Assembly: GCF_004349355.1 (NCBI RefSeq)
Contig: NZ_SMFK01000015.1
Coordinates: 1 to 64,000 of the forward strand
Source of the DNA: Flavobacterium cellulosilyticum
GTDB taxonomy: Bacteria > Bacteroidota > Bacteroidia > Flavobacteriales > Flavobacteriaceae
DNA: 64,000 nt
Direction of reading: 5' to 3'
Below the pieces are notes generated by a model. The model was not told the DNA's origin, made no database searches, and worked only from the letters and a program-made list of their open reading frames with translations. A program made the translations under genes and the position numbers. Below are positions 44,187 through 53,550 of the stretch, one piece after another; position 1 is the stretch's first letter, and the number at the start of each line of letters is the position of its first letter.

Positions 44187-44289
44187 CTCAGTAAAAGGAA
44201 ATGCTAAAGGCTAAAATGTTTTATATTATTAATGTAAAAGAATTTTAATTTGAATTTTTTAGATTTTAAAGTTTTTACGCTATAGGCAG

Positions 44290-44320
44290 AAATCTAAAAT
44301 CTAAAATCTTCAATCTAAAA
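44290..44320 (+). repeat. ATCTAAA array, inverted copy overlapping the leuC stop
   Basis: AAATCTAAAATCTAAAATCT plus CAATCTAAAAT on the plus strand, opposite in orientation to the array before leuD, so the leuC-leuD gap could fold into a stem of about 25 bp. The leuC TAG lies within it. Confidence 0.75.
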
Positions 44321-45709
44321 TAATTCCCTTGGATCTGTCAATTTTCCAGTAACTGCTGCTGCAGCTGCCATAATAGGAGAAGCTAACAACGTTCTTGAAC
44401 CTGGACCTTGACGTCCTTCGAAGTTTCTGTTTGAAGTACTCACTGCATATTTTCCAGCTGGTACTTTATCATCATTCATTGCTAAACAAGCAGAACATCC
44501 TGGTTGACGCAATACGAAACCAGCTTCAGTAAGAATGTCTAACAAACCTTCTTCTTTGATTTGTTCTTCAACAACGTGAGAACCTGGAACTAACCAAGCC
44601 GTAACATTATCTGCTTTTTTGCGACCTTTTACAATTTCTGTAAAAGCTCTAAAATCTTCAATTCGACCATTGGTACAACTTCCCAAGAAAACAAAATCAA
44701 TTGGTTTACCAATCATCACATCGTCTTCCTCGAAGCCCATATAGGCTAAAGATTTTCTATAAGTTTCCTTGCCACCTTTAACTTGGTTGGCACTTGGAAT
44801 ATGTTTAGAGATACCGATTCCCATACCAGGATTTGTACCATATGTAATCATTGGCTCGATATCTGCTGCGTCGATGTTTATTTCTGCATCAAAAACAGCA
44901 TCAGCATCTGTTTTTAAGGTTTTCCAATATTCAACTGATTTTGTCCAAGCTTCTCCTTTTGGAGCGTATAATCTACCTTCAAGGAAATCGAATGTTTTTT
45001 GATCTGGAGCAATCATACCACCACGTGCACCCATTTCGATACTTAGATTACAAACTGTCATACGACCTTCCATTGACATTTCTTCGAAAACGTTTCCTGC
45101 ATATTCTGCAAAATATCCTGTTCCTCCAGATGTAGTCAATTGGGCAATAATATAAAGTGCAACATCTTTTGGACCCACACCTTTGCTTAATTTACCATTT
45201 ACGTTGATACGCATTTTCTTTGGTTTCGGTTGCATAATACATTGAGTAGAAAGCACCATTTCCACCTCAGAAGTTCCGATTCCAAAAGCGATACAACCAA
45301 AAGCTCCGTGAGTAGATGTATGTGAATCCCCACAAACAATTGTTGCTCCTGGTAATGTTATTCCGTTTTCAGGACCTACTACGTGAACAATTCCATTTTT
45401 TTTGTGTCCTAATCCCCAATGAGAAATGCCGTATTCTGCAGCATTATCTTCTAATGCTTTCAACTGATTGGCTGATAAAAAATCGGCTACTGGCAAATGC
45501 TGGTTTATTGTTGGTGTATTGTGATCCGCTGTTGCGAATGTGCGTTCTGGATATAAAACCGTAATTCCTCTTTCTTTTAAACCTAAAAAAGCAACAGGAC
45601 TAGTTACTTCGTGAATGAAATGACGGTCAATAAAAAACACGTCTGGTCCATCTGCTATTTTACGCACCACGTGCGAATCCCATACTTTGTCGAATAATGT
45701 AGTACTCAT
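44315..45709 (-). CDS. leuC: 3-isopropylmalate dehydratase large subunit
   Basis: 464 residues from the ATG at 45709 (MSTTLFDKVWDSHVVRKIAD); 15 codons upstream are open but not conserved in style. Aconitase-family [4Fe-4S] cysteines: VFLGSCTNGRIEDF and RQPGCSACLAMNDD; also CGDSHTSTHGAFG and the tail NRNFEGRQGPGSRTLLASP. First gene of the leu operon. Confidence 0.96.
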   Translation of the reverse strand: MSTTLFDKVWDSHVVRKIADGPDVFFIDRHFIHEVTSPVAFLGLKERGITVLYPERTFATADHNTPTINQHLPVADFLSANQLKALEDNAAEYGISHWGLGHKKNGIVHVVGPENGITLPGATIVCGDSHTSTHGAFGCIAFGIGTSEVEMVLSTQCIMQPKPKKMRINVNGKLSKGVGPKDVALYIIAQLTTSGGTGYFAEYAGNVFEEMSMEGRMTVCNLSIEMGARGGMIAPDQKTFDFLEGRLYAPKGEAWTKSVEYWKTLKTDADAVFDAEINIDAADIEPMITYGTNPGMGIGISKHIPSANQVKGGKETYRKSLAYMGFEEDDVMIGKPIDFVFLGSCTNGRIEDFRAFTEIVKGRKKADNVTAWLVPGSHVVEEQIKEEGLLDILTEAGFVLRQPGCSACLAMNDDKVPAGKYAVSTSNRNFEGRQGPGSRTLLASPIMAAAAAVTGKLTDPRELF

Positions 45710-45722
45710 CTTTAACTGTTTT

Positions 45723-45773
45723 TTAGTGTATTTCTTTTTTTTCAACCACGGCAATTGGTTGAAATTGTAACAT
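45723..45773 (-). CDS. Possible 16-codon leader peptide upstream of leuC
   Basis: Minus-strand ORF MLQFQPIAVVEKKEIH, ending 13 bases before the leuC ATG. It covers an 8-bp hairpin (TTCAACCA/TGGTTGAA, 45741-45763). Leu, Ile and two Val codons are present but not as a run, so attenuation is only a weak possibility. Confidence 0.25.
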   Translation of the reverse strand: MLQFQPIAVVEKKEIH

Positions 45774-46364
45774 TGAGTGCGAATTTAAAAAAAAGATATA
45801 CAACCGTCAATTTAATTATTGGTTTATATACGATACCCAAAATGATTTTACAACTCATTACGAACTAAGTTTGTTTGAATTGGATCAAATATTCTATTTT
45901 AATTTTGGTAGTATTTTGATTTTTAACCTAATTTTTAACTTGAATTGAAGTGTTTTTAAAATTTATGATTATTATACTGTTTTGATAAAAATGGCGCGTT
46001 TGTTTGAAAATAGTTTAATAAAAGTGGGATTATGTCTAAATATTTCTAGTTAATTGTGCTTTTTATTTTTTTATAGTCTATTGTTCTATAGTTGATTTTT
46101 AGTCTTAAAGCATGCTAATAACTACATTTTACTAAAACATATTCGAAGCTTTTTTTACTAGTAATTTTGATAAATTACTACGACGTCCAAAAATTAGAGT
46201 TCGTGTATTTTTAGTTTTTGTGAAAGGGTTTTTTAAAACAAATTATAATTGAATTTTAATGATTCAAAATACCAGTTAAAATTCAACATAAGAATATATA
46301 GTACTTTTTTAATAAATATTTGAGTTGAATTTTGAAGAATGAATGTGTAGTCGTTGCTTACTAT
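45774..46364. other. Gene-free AT-rich region upstream of leuC
   Basis: About 590 bases with no ORF above 60 codons that looks coding. A TATCTTTT-like box on the minus strand (about 45790-45800) may serve leuC, but no good -33 partner was found. Confidence 0.5.
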
Positions 46365-46681
46365 TTATTTGTTTTTCTTAGGATTTTGTCGAGTGTCAAA
46401 AATTCTATTGATATAGATTTTTGTTCTGCCTTCTCGATAAGTAATTTACCAATGATGGTGAATTAGCTTTCTGTATTCGTATTTTAAATCCACAAAATCT
46501 TCATCAATAGAACCAATTTCTTTATAATTATCAGTCTCCAAAATTTCAGTATTTTTTCTTAATTCTATTGCAATTGCAATCGCTTTTTTAAACCCATAAA
46601 GCAGTGCGTTAAATCTTGTTGTTCTTCCTAAATCCTTTATGCCCTTGTAGTCCAAAAAACAGGTTTTATTATTCTTTCCAC
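46365..46681 (-). pseudogene. RelE/ParE-family toxin, frameshifted and interrupted
   Basis: Starting at GTG 46681 the frame reads ERIIKPVFWTTRA then a stop. One base shift restores IKDLGRTTRFNALLYGFKKA and continues to IDEDFVDLKYEYRKLIHHHW, a stop at 46446, then in the same frame ITYREGRTKIYINRIFDTRQ and NPKKNK to 46365. The reconstructed ~105 residues have the size and the FDTRQNPKK ending of RelE/ParE toxins. The two lesions make it inactive. It overlaps the antitoxin end by 13 bases, as in intact modules. Confidence 0.75.
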
Positions 46682-46893
46682 CTTTCGATAATTTTTTGCA
46701 CTTCAGTTTGGTTGTGAATTTTTCCTTTTTTAATGTCATCTTCAGATTCAGCAATCATCTTGTCTTTTGTTATTTGGATACTATACGCTTTCGCCATTGC
46801 ATAGAATAACTTAATGAATTTCTCATCTCCTTGATTAACAAATTCATGTAGTTGCTTTTTTAATTCCGATGTACTCGTAATGATAACTTTAAT
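46669..46893 (-). pseudogene. Antitoxin partner, start codon lost
   Basis: An open frame of 74 codons: IKVIITSTSELKKQLHEFVN, QGDEKFIKLFYAMAKAYSIQ and KGKIHNQTEVQKIIERWKE. This is the helical, small-antitoxin style found before ParE-like toxins in Bacteroidota. No ATG, GTG or TTG is available at the expected start (ATT at 46893, stop codon two codons earlier), so it has probably decayed with the toxin. Confidence 0.65.
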
Positions 46894-47029
46894 AGTGCCT
46901 CACCAATGTACAAATTCTGTTTCATAAATTATATCGAACGGGTGATAATTATTTAGACATTCAAAATCTCAAGTTTTTAATTATTTTCTATTTTTATTTT
47001 CAAGAAAGGTTTTTTGTTGATAACTATAA

Positions 47030-47060
47030 TTGAATTTCAATCTCATAAAATGTAATTTTG
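47030..47060 (+). promoter_or_regulatory. Promoter for dnaE
   Basis: TTG (47030-47032), a 20-base spacer and TAATTTTG (47053-47060). Transcription would start near 47068 and the 5' UTR would contain the ATCTAAA array. Confidence 0.6.
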
Positions 47061-47110
47061 GAAATGACTAAAACAGATTTAGCTTTTTGGGTTCGTCGTG
47101 CTATAAACAC

Positions 47111-47144
47111 AAATCTAAAATCTAAAATCTAAAATCTAAAATTT
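47111..47144 (+). repeat. ATCTAAA x4 array in the dnaE 5' UTR
   Basis: Four 7-mers (47113-47140) end seven bases before the dnaE ATG. The arrangement is nearly identical to that before leuD. Confidence 0.88.
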
Positions 47145-47146
47145 CA

Positions 47147-50100
47147 ATGTACTTAATATTCGATACCGAAACCACAGGATTACCAAAAAAATGGGGCGCA
47201 CCTATTTCTGACACGGATAACTGGCCAAGATGTGTCCAAATTGCTTGGCAGTTGCATGATGACATGGGGAAAGTTGTTGAGCATCAGGATTATTTGGTTA
47301 AGCCCGAAGGATTCAATATTCCGTATGATGCGGAACGAATTCACGGAATTTCGACTGAATTGGCCGATGCCGAGGGGATATTGCTGGCCGAAGTTTTAGA
47401 AAAATTCAACATTGCCTTATCGAAAGCCACCTTTATTGTGGGTCAAAATTTAAGTTTTGATCTCAATATTATGGGTTGTGAATTTTATAGAGCCGGAATC
47501 GAAAGTCCAATGGGCTCGATGAAAATGCTCGACACTTGTACCGAAGTTACCGCCTCTTTATTGAAATTGCCAGGAGGACGTGGAGGGAAATTCAAGTTGC
47601 CTACTTTAACTGAATTACATCAATATCTTTTCAACAAACCATTTTCGGAAGCGCACAATGCTACTGCCGATGTGGAGGCAACTACCCGTTGTTTTTTCGA
47701 ATTGATTCGTACAGATGTTTTTACTAAAAAAGAACTTGAAGTCGAACAGGAATACTTTCAAGATTTCAAAAATAAAAATCCAAGAGAAATTCAACTTATT
47801 GGATTACAGCATATCAATTTAAAAGAAGCTTCCAATAAAATTCGTCAACAATTGGGTGCCAAGCAATCGGCAACTATTTCGAAAAAGGAACTTTCAGAAA
47901 ACAAACAGACTTTAGTTGACGCTAGTTTTGTGCATTTGCACAATCACACACAATTTTCGGTTTTGCAATCTACAATTAGTGTTCCAGCCTTAGTTAAAGC
48001 AGCATCACAACAAAAAATGCCTGCTGTGGCGATGACTGATCACGCCAATTTGATGGGTGCTTTTCATTTTGTTCGTGATGTTATTTATCATAATAAAGCG
48101 GCTGAAGCCAAAAACAAGGAATTAATCGAAAAAGGGGAGGAGCCAACCGAAGTTTCAATGAAACCTATCGTCGGTTGTGAATTTTTTGTTTGTGAAGACC
48201 ATAAAAACAAGTCGGTAAAAGATAATGGTTATCAAGTGGTACTGTTGGCGAAAACCAAAAAAGGCTATCATAATTTGGCCAAGATGTCCTCTATTGGTTA
48301 TACCGAAGGATTTTATTATGTGCCTCGAATAGACCGCAAAGTCATTCAACAATACAAAGAAGATATCATAGTGTTGTCGGGGAATCTTTATGGTGAAATT
48401 CCGTCTAAGATTTTGAACTTGGGTGAAAACCAAGCCGAAGAAGCATTGTTATGGTGGAAAAATGAATTTGGCAATGATTTTTATATCGAAGTCATGCGTC
48501 ACAATCAAGAAGATGAAAATCGTGTCAATGAGGTGTTGATTTCATTGGCTAGAAAGCATGAAGTCAAGCTAATTGCGACAAACAACACCTTTTACATTAA
48601 AAAAGAAAATGCCAATGCTCACGATATTTTGTTGTGTGTAAAGGAGGGCGAAAAACAAACTACGCCAATCGGTCGTGGCCGGGGCTATCGTTTTGGATTG
48701 CCGAATCAGGAATATTATTTTAAGTCGGGAGATGAAATGAAGCAATTGTTCAACAATTTGCCAGAAGCGATTTCGAACATTTCCGAAATTGTCGATAAAA
48801 TAGAAATTTACAATTTAGCGCGTGAAGTTTTACTTCCTAAATTTGAAATTCCGGAGGAGTTCATAGTTCCAGAAGATGCGGTTGATGGCGGTGTGCGAGG
48901 TGAAAACGCTTATTTGAGACATCTTACTTATGAAGGTGCAAAAAAGCGGTATCCCGAAATTACAGAAGTTGTTAGGGAAAGATTGGATTTCGAATTGTTA
49001 ACTATTCAAAATTCAGGTTATCCTGGTTATTTCTTGATTGTTCAGGATTTCATTGCCGAAGCTCGCAATATGGGAGTTTCTGTTGGACCTGGAAGGGGTT
49101 CTGCAGCGGGTTCTGTGGTGGCTTATTGTTTGAAGATTACCAATATTGATCCCTTAATGTACAACCTGCTTTTTGAGCGTTTCCTAAATCCGGATCGTGT
49201 GTCACTACCCGATATTGATATCGATTTTGATGACGAAGGACGAAGCAGCGTTATGGATTATGTAATTCGAAAATACGGCCAAAAACAAGTGGCTCAGATT
49301 ATTACTTATGGTAAAATGGCAACAAAATCGGCCATTCGAGATACGGCTCGTGTATTGGATTTGCCTTTATTCGAAGCAGATAAAATTGCCAAATTGATTC
49401 CAGGAATGATGCCGTCAAAATGGAATCTAGCACGGTTTTTAAGTGAAAAGGAAGATTTAATTAAGAAAGCCGTTCGCCCAGAAGAATATGATAAAATCAA
49501 AGAATTAATTGGTTTGTCTAATGAAGATGATTTGGGTGGAGAAACCATTCAACAAGCCAAAGTTTTAGAAGGAAATCTTAGAAACACAGGAATACACGCT
49601 TGTGGAGTGATTATCACGCCGAGTGATATTACGGATTTTGTTCCTGTGACAACCGCTAAGGATTCGGATTTGTATGTTACTCAGTTTGATAACTCGGTGG
49701 TGGAAAGTGCCGGTTTATTGAAGATGGACTTCTTGGGTTTGAAGACCCTTACCTTAATAAAAGACACCGTTAAATTAGTAAAATACCGAAGTAATATTGA
49801 CTTGAATCCGGATGAATTTCCAATCGATGATCTAAAGACCTACGAGCTTTTTCAACGCGGAGAAACGGTGGGGATTTTTCAGTATGAAAGTCCCGGAATG
49901 CAAAAATACATGAAGGAGTTGAAGCCTACGGTTTTTCCTGATTTAATAGCTATGAACGCCTTGTATCGTCCGGGTCCAATTGCTTACATTCCGAGTTTTG
50001 TCAAGCGGAAAAATGGAGAAGAGGAAATTGTGTATGACCTTGACGCCTGCGAAGAATTACTAAAAGATACCTATGGAATTACGGTCTACCAAGAACAGGT

Positions 50101-51715
50101 AATGCTTTTGTCTCAAAAACTAGCGGATTTCTCCAAAGGTGATGCCGACGTTTTGCGTAAGGCGATGGGGAAAAAGCAGAAAGATGTTTTGGATAAAATG
50201 AAACCCAAATTTATCAGTCAGGCTGCTGCCAAAGGACATGCCGAGGATAAATTAGAAAAAATATGGAAAGACTGGGAAGCCTTTGCGGAATATGCTTTCA
50301 ACAAATCGCACTCGACTTGTTATGCTTGGATTGCCTATCAAACGGCTTTTTTAAAAGCGAATTATCCAGCGGAATATATGGCAGCGGTATTGTCGAATAA
50401 TATGAGTGATATCAAGCAAGTTTCCTTCTTTATGGAAGAATGCAAACGAATGGGATTACAGGTTTTAGGGCCAGACGTAAACGAATCTTTTTATAAATTT
50501 ACCGTAAATGATGATTATGCGGTTCGTTTTGGAATGGGAGCGGTAAAAGGTGTTGGTTCTGGAGCAGTTGCTACTATTGTTGATAGTAGAAAAGACGGAA
50601 AATACAAGTCGATTTTTGATTTAACCAAGCGTATCGATTTGCGTGCAGCAAACAAAAAAGCATTAGAAAATCTGGCTTTGGCTGGTGGATTCGATTCGTT
50701 TGGAGACACAACTCGCGCTCAATATTTTCACGAAGAAGGAGATGGTGTTACTTTTTACGAAAAAGCCATTCGTTATGGTGCTAAGTTTCAAGAAAACGAA
50801 AATTCATCGCAGGTTAGTTTATTTGGCGAAAGCAGCGATGTTCAAATTGAAGAACCGGTAGTTCCACCTTGCGAGGATTGGTCAACTATGGAAAAATTAG
50901 CCAAAGAAAAAGAAGTAGTTGGAATTTATATTTCAGGTCATCCGCTGGATGATTTTAAATATGAAATGAAATATTTCTGTAATTCGAAATTGGAATCGCT
51001 GAAAGATTTGAACCAGCATTTGAATAAAAACTTGACTTTTGGAGGAATTGTTAGCAATGTGCAACACCGTGTTGCTAAGAATGGAAAAGGGTGGGCAATC
51101 TTTAATTTAGAAGGCTATGACGAAAGTTATGAGTTCAAAATTTTTGGAGAAGAATACATGAAAAACAGGCATTACCTTATTGCTAATAGTTTTACCTATA
51201 TAAAAATATTGGTAAAAGAGGGCTGGACCGATAGGGATACAGGCAAAAAAGGGGATCCAAGATTACAATTCACAGAATTTAAAATGCTGCAAGATGTATT
51301 CGAAAACTTTGCCAAAAAATTAAATATTTTATTGAATGTGAAAGATTTGAATTCGGATTTTATTTCGAATTTAAACGCCGTTTTTCAAGCTAATAAAGGA
51401 GATAATTCGGTTACATTTGATATTTTGGAATTAGAAACTATTAAAAAACAAGTGGAAACCGTTCCAGAAATGGAGAAAGAAGAAGAGAAAACAGAAACAA
51501 CTTTATTCGATGATGAAGTACAAGATGAGTCAGTTATTTTTACTGATGAACTTTCAGAAGATGAAGAACCTTTACTTACAGCGACAGTTACAGAGGTTGA
51601 AGAAACCAAGGTGATTACACATATTTCGATGGTTAGCCGAAAGTTGAAAATTAAGATTTCGCATGAGTTGTTGACGGAATTAGAGAAGATGCAGCTTAAT
51701 TTTAAGTTGAATTAA
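47147..51715 (+). CDS. dnaE: DNA polymerase III alpha subunit with fused DEDDh exonuclease
   Basis: Replicative polymerase, 1522 residues. Residues 1 to about 190 are a 3'-5' exonuclease: YLIFDTETTGLPKKWG, GQNLSFDLNIMGCEF and HNATADVEATTRCFFELI. A PHP domain starts near 262 (HLHNHTQFSVLQS). The polymerase core has GPGRGSAAGSVVAYCL, LPDIDIDFDDEGR (near 687), then ALYRPGPIAYIP and FNKSHSTCYAWIAYQTAFLK. The C-terminal OB fold and an acidic linker follow. The N-terminal exonuclease fusion is the Bacteroidota form and may replace a separate epsilon subunit. Confidence 0.96.
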   Translation: MYLIFDTETTGLPKKWGAPISDTDNWPRCVQIAWQLHDDMGKVVEHQDYLVKPEGFNIPYDAERIHGISTELADAEGILLAEVLEKFNIALSKATFIVGQNLSFDLNIMGCEFYRAGIESPMGSMKMLDTCTEVTASLLKLPGGRGGKFKLPTLTELHQYLFNKPFSEAHNATADVEATTRCFFELIRTDVFTKKELEVEQEYFQDFKNKNPREIQLIGLQHINLKEASNKIRQQLGAKQSATISKKELSENKQTLVDASFVHLHNHTQFSVLQSTISVPALVKAASQQKMPAVAMTDHANLMGAFHFVRDVIYHNKAAEAKNKELIEKGEEPTEVSMKPIVGCEFFVCEDHKNKSVKDNGYQVVLLAKTKKGYHNLAKMSSIGYTEGFYYVPRIDRKVIQQYKEDIIVLSGNLYGEIPSKILNLGENQAEEALLWWKNEFGNDFYIEVMRHNQEDENRVNEVLISLARKHEVKLIATNNTFYIKKENANAHDILLCVKEGEKQTTPIGRGRGYRFGLPNQEYYFKSGDEMKQLFNNLPEAISNISEIVDKIEIYNLAREVLLPKFEIPEEFIVPEDAVDGGVRGENAYLRHLTYEGAKKRYPEITEVVRERLDFELLTIQNSGYPGYFLIVQDFIAEARNMGVSVGPGRGSAAGSVVAYCLKITNIDPLMYNLLFERFLNPDRVSLPDIDIDFDDEGRSSVMDYVIRKYGQKQVAQIITYGKMATKSAIRDTARVLDLPLFEADKIAKLIPGMMPSKWNLARFLSEKEDLIKKAVRPEEYDKIKELIGLSNEDDLGGETIQQAKVLEGNLRNTGIHACGVIITPSDITDFVPVTTAKDSDLYVTQFDNSVVESAGLLKMDFLGLKTLTLIKDTVKLVKYRSNIDLNPDEFPIDDLKTYELFQRGETVGIFQYESPGMQKYMKELKPTVFPDLIAMNALYRPGPIAYIPSFVKRKNGEEEIVYDLDACEELLKDTYGITVYQEQVMLLSQKLADFSKGDADVLRKAMGKKQKDVLDKMKPKFISQAAAKGHAEDKLEKIWKDWEAFAEYAFNKSHSTCYAWIAYQTAFLKANYPAEYMAAVLSNNMSDIKQVSFFMEECKRMGLQVLGPDVNESFYKFTVNDDYAVRFGMGAVKGVGSGAVATIVDSRKDGKYKSIFDLTKRIDLRAANKKALENLALAGGFDSFGDTTRAQYFHEEGDGVTFYEKAIRYGAKFQENENSSQVSLFGESSDVQIEEPVVPPCEDWSTMEKLAKEKEVVGIYISGHPLDDFKYEMKYFCNSKLESLKDLNQHLNKNLTFGGIVSNVQHRVAKNGKGWAIFNLEGYDESYEFKIFGEEYMKNRHYLIANSFTYIKILVKEGWTDRDTGKKGDPRLQFTEFKMLQDVFENFAKKLNILLNVKDLNSDFISNLNAVFQANKGDNSVTFDILELETIKKQVETVPEMEKEEEKTETTLFDDEVQDESVIFTDELSEDEEPLLTATVTEVEETKVITHISMVSRKLKIKISHELLTELEKMQLNFKLN

Positions 51716-51761
51716 TCAATTATAACAATTTATAAATAGTTAAATGTAATACAAGTTACAC

Positions 51762-51790
51762 TTGGTAACTCAAATCTTTCTTTATCTTTG
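51762..51790 (+). promoter_or_regulatory. Promoter for trxA
   Basis: TTG (51762-51764), an 18-base spacer and TATCTTTG (51783-51790), 55 bases before the ATG. Confidence 0.75.
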
Positions 51791-51845
51791 TATTCAGTTT
51801 GAAATGGAAGACTTTCATGCTTTTTAAACCTTAAACAATAATAAT

Positions 51846-52163
51846 ATGGCATTAGTAATAACAGATGCTACTTTTGATGAAGTAGTTTTGAAATCCGACA
51901 AACCGGTAATGGTAGATTTTTGGGCAGCTTGGTGTGGACCATGTAGAATGGTAGGACCGATCATAGACCAACTTGGAGATGAATACGAAGGTAAAGTAGT
52001 CGTTGGTAAAGTAGATGTAGATGCAAATCAAGAATTTGCTGCAAAATACGGAGTGAGAAATATTCCAACAGTTTTGGTTTTTCACAACGGAGAAGTAGTA
52101 GGAAAGCAAGTAGGAGTAGCTCCTAAGCAAACTTACGCTGATAGTTTAGACGCATTGTTGTAA
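51846..52163 (+). CDS. trxA: Thioredoxin
   Basis: 105 residues with the full thioredoxin fold: KPVMVDFWAAWCGPCRMVGP (active site WCGPC), KVDVDANQEFAAKYGVRNIP with cis-Pro, and LVFHNGEVVGKQVGV. Cytoplasmic disulfide reductant. Own promoter and terminator. Confidence 0.97.
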   Translation: MALVITDATFDEVVLKSDKPVMVDFWAAWCGPCRMVGPIIDQLGDEYEGKVVVGKVDVDANQEFAAKYGVRNIPTVLVFHNGEVVGKQVGVAPKQTYADSLDALL

Positions 52164-52186
52164 TCTATAGATTATGATTTATATAT

Positions 52187-52218
52187 AAAGGTTTGGCGAA
52201 AGTCAAGCCTTTTTTTTA
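52187..52218 (+). terminator. Intrinsic terminator after trxA
   Basis: AAAGGTTTGG pairs with TCAAGCCTTT (two G-U pairs) around CGAAAG, then eight T. Confidence 0.8.
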
Positions 52219-52228
52219 TTTAAAAAAT

Positions 52229-52412
52229 ACCGCAGATTCACAGATTTTAAAAATTGGAAAGGATTTATATTTTGGCTATTTAGTTATTAAATTTTATTTT
52301 TTAAAAGTTGAAATTGTTAATGCTAATTATAATTTCTACTGATGTCTGCGATTTCAAATTATATTTTTTTTTACAAATTAAATAATGAATTTAAAATCTG
52401 CGAATCTGCGGT
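52229..52412. repeat. Inverted-arm intergenic repeat, copy 4 (best preserved)
   Basis: ACCGCAGATTCACAGATTTT on the left and AAAATCTGCGAATCTGCGGT on the right are almost exact reverse complements. About 140 AT-rich bases lie between. Located between trxA and the DUF58 gene. Confidence 0.65.
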
Positions 52413-52452
52413 TTAATTTTTATATCATTCAATCTTTTAATACATTTGAGAG

Positions 52453-53379
52453 ATGAAGATCGAATCGCAATTAGAAAAAATATCCAGTTTTCAGCATCTT
52501 GAATTGTTAGCCAATCAAATTGTGGAAGGCTTTATATCAGGAATGCACAAAAGTCCTTTTCATGGGTTTTCGGCAGAATTTTCAGAGCATAAGGTTTATA
52601 ATGTAGGCGAAAGTACCAAGCACATCGATTGGAAATTATTTGCCAAAACGGATAGGCTTTACACGAAACGATTTGAAGAAGACACCAATTTGAGGTGCCA
52701 TATTATCATCGATAACTCTTCATCGATGCACTATCCAAAATTAGAAAATAACGAACAATTTTTCGAAAATAAAATAGGATTTTCTGTTTTAGCATCAGCG
52801 GTGCTGATGAATCTATTAAAGAAACAGCGAGATGCAATAGGTCTAAGTGTGTTTTCGGATACGTATGAGTATTATTCACCTGAAAAGGGAAGTGATCGTC
52901 ATCACCGGATGATTTTGAACACTCTCGAAAGCCTTTTAGAAAAACCGAAAGTTCAAAAAAACACGGACACCATTACATTCTTGCATCAAATAGCCGAAAA
53001 GATTCACCGCCGTTCCATGATTGTTTTATTTACGGATATGTTTCAATTGGGCGATGAACAAGCCTTATTTACAGCCTTACAACATTTGAAACACAACAAG
53101 CACAAAGTGGTTTTATTTCATGTTATAGACAACAAAACAGAGCTTAATTTTGATTTTGATACTACTCCAAGAAAATTTATTGATCTAGAAACAGGTGATG
53201 AAGTAAATCTTTTTGCCCAAAATGTAAAGGAGGAATACGAAAAAGGGATCAATGCCTACTTCAAAAAACTCGAATTGACTTGTTCGCAAAACAAAATTAA
53301 GTACGTTCGTGTTGGTGTTGGTGAAAATTTTGAAAAAATTTTAACGACTTATTTAGTTGAAAAACAAAACCTTGGATAG
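52453..53379 (+). CDS. DUF58 protein
   Basis: 308 residues. The DUF58 signature SEHKVYNVGESTKHIDWKLF is followed by a vWA-like domain with a MIDAS-type DNSSSMH near residue 93. Further hydrophobic strands (RSMIVLFTDMF, KHKVVLFHVIDN) continue the fold. DUF58 proteins usually work beside MoxR ATPases and vWA/BatA-type membrane proteins; none is in this window. No membrane segment, so cytoplasmic. Confidence 0.9.
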   Translation: MKIESQLEKISSFQHLELLANQIVEGFISGMHKSPFHGFSAEFSEHKVYNVGESTKHIDWKLFAKTDRLYTKRFEEDTNLRCHIIIDNSSSMHYPKLENNEQFFENKIGFSVLASAVLMNLLKKQRDAIGLSVFSDTYEYYSPEKGSDRHHRMILNTLESLLEKPKVQKNTDTITFLHQIAEKIHRRSMIVLFTDMFQLGDEQALFTALQHLKHNKHKVVLFHVIDNKTELNFDFDTTPRKFIDLETGDEVNLFAQNVKEEYEKGINAYFKKLELTCSQNKIKYVRVGVGENFEKILTTYLVEKQNLG

Positions 53380-53417
53380 GTCATCTAAAAATAATTTAAA
53401 ATTCTCTTGTAAAAGGC

Positions 53418-53447
53418 TTGCAGAAACGAAAATGTAGTGTATCTTTG
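53418..53447 (+). promoter_or_regulatory. Promoter for tRNA-Asp
   Basis: TTG (53418-53420), a 19-base spacer and TATCTTTG (53440-53447), 18 bases before the tRNA. Confidence 0.75.
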
Positions 53448-53465
53448 CCACCGCAATAAAGCAGA

Positions 53466-53539
53466 GGTTTGGTAGTTCAGTTGGTTAGAATACATGCCTG
53501 TCACGCATGGGGTCGCGGGTTCGAGTCCCGTCCAGACCG
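53466..53539 (+). tRNA. tRNA-Asp (GTC)
   Basis: 74-nt cloverleaf: acceptor GGTTTGG/CCAGACC, anticodon stem CATGC/GCATG with loop CTGTCAC (anticodon GTC), T-loop TTCGAGT. Discriminator G, the aspartate identity base. CCA not encoded. Confidence 0.97.
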
Positions 53540-53550
53540 CTAAATTGGTA

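Noticed and set aside
47111..47144. Possible CRISPR-like repeat array
   Set aside because: The 7-mers are directly adjacent with no spacers, and no cas genes are in the window.
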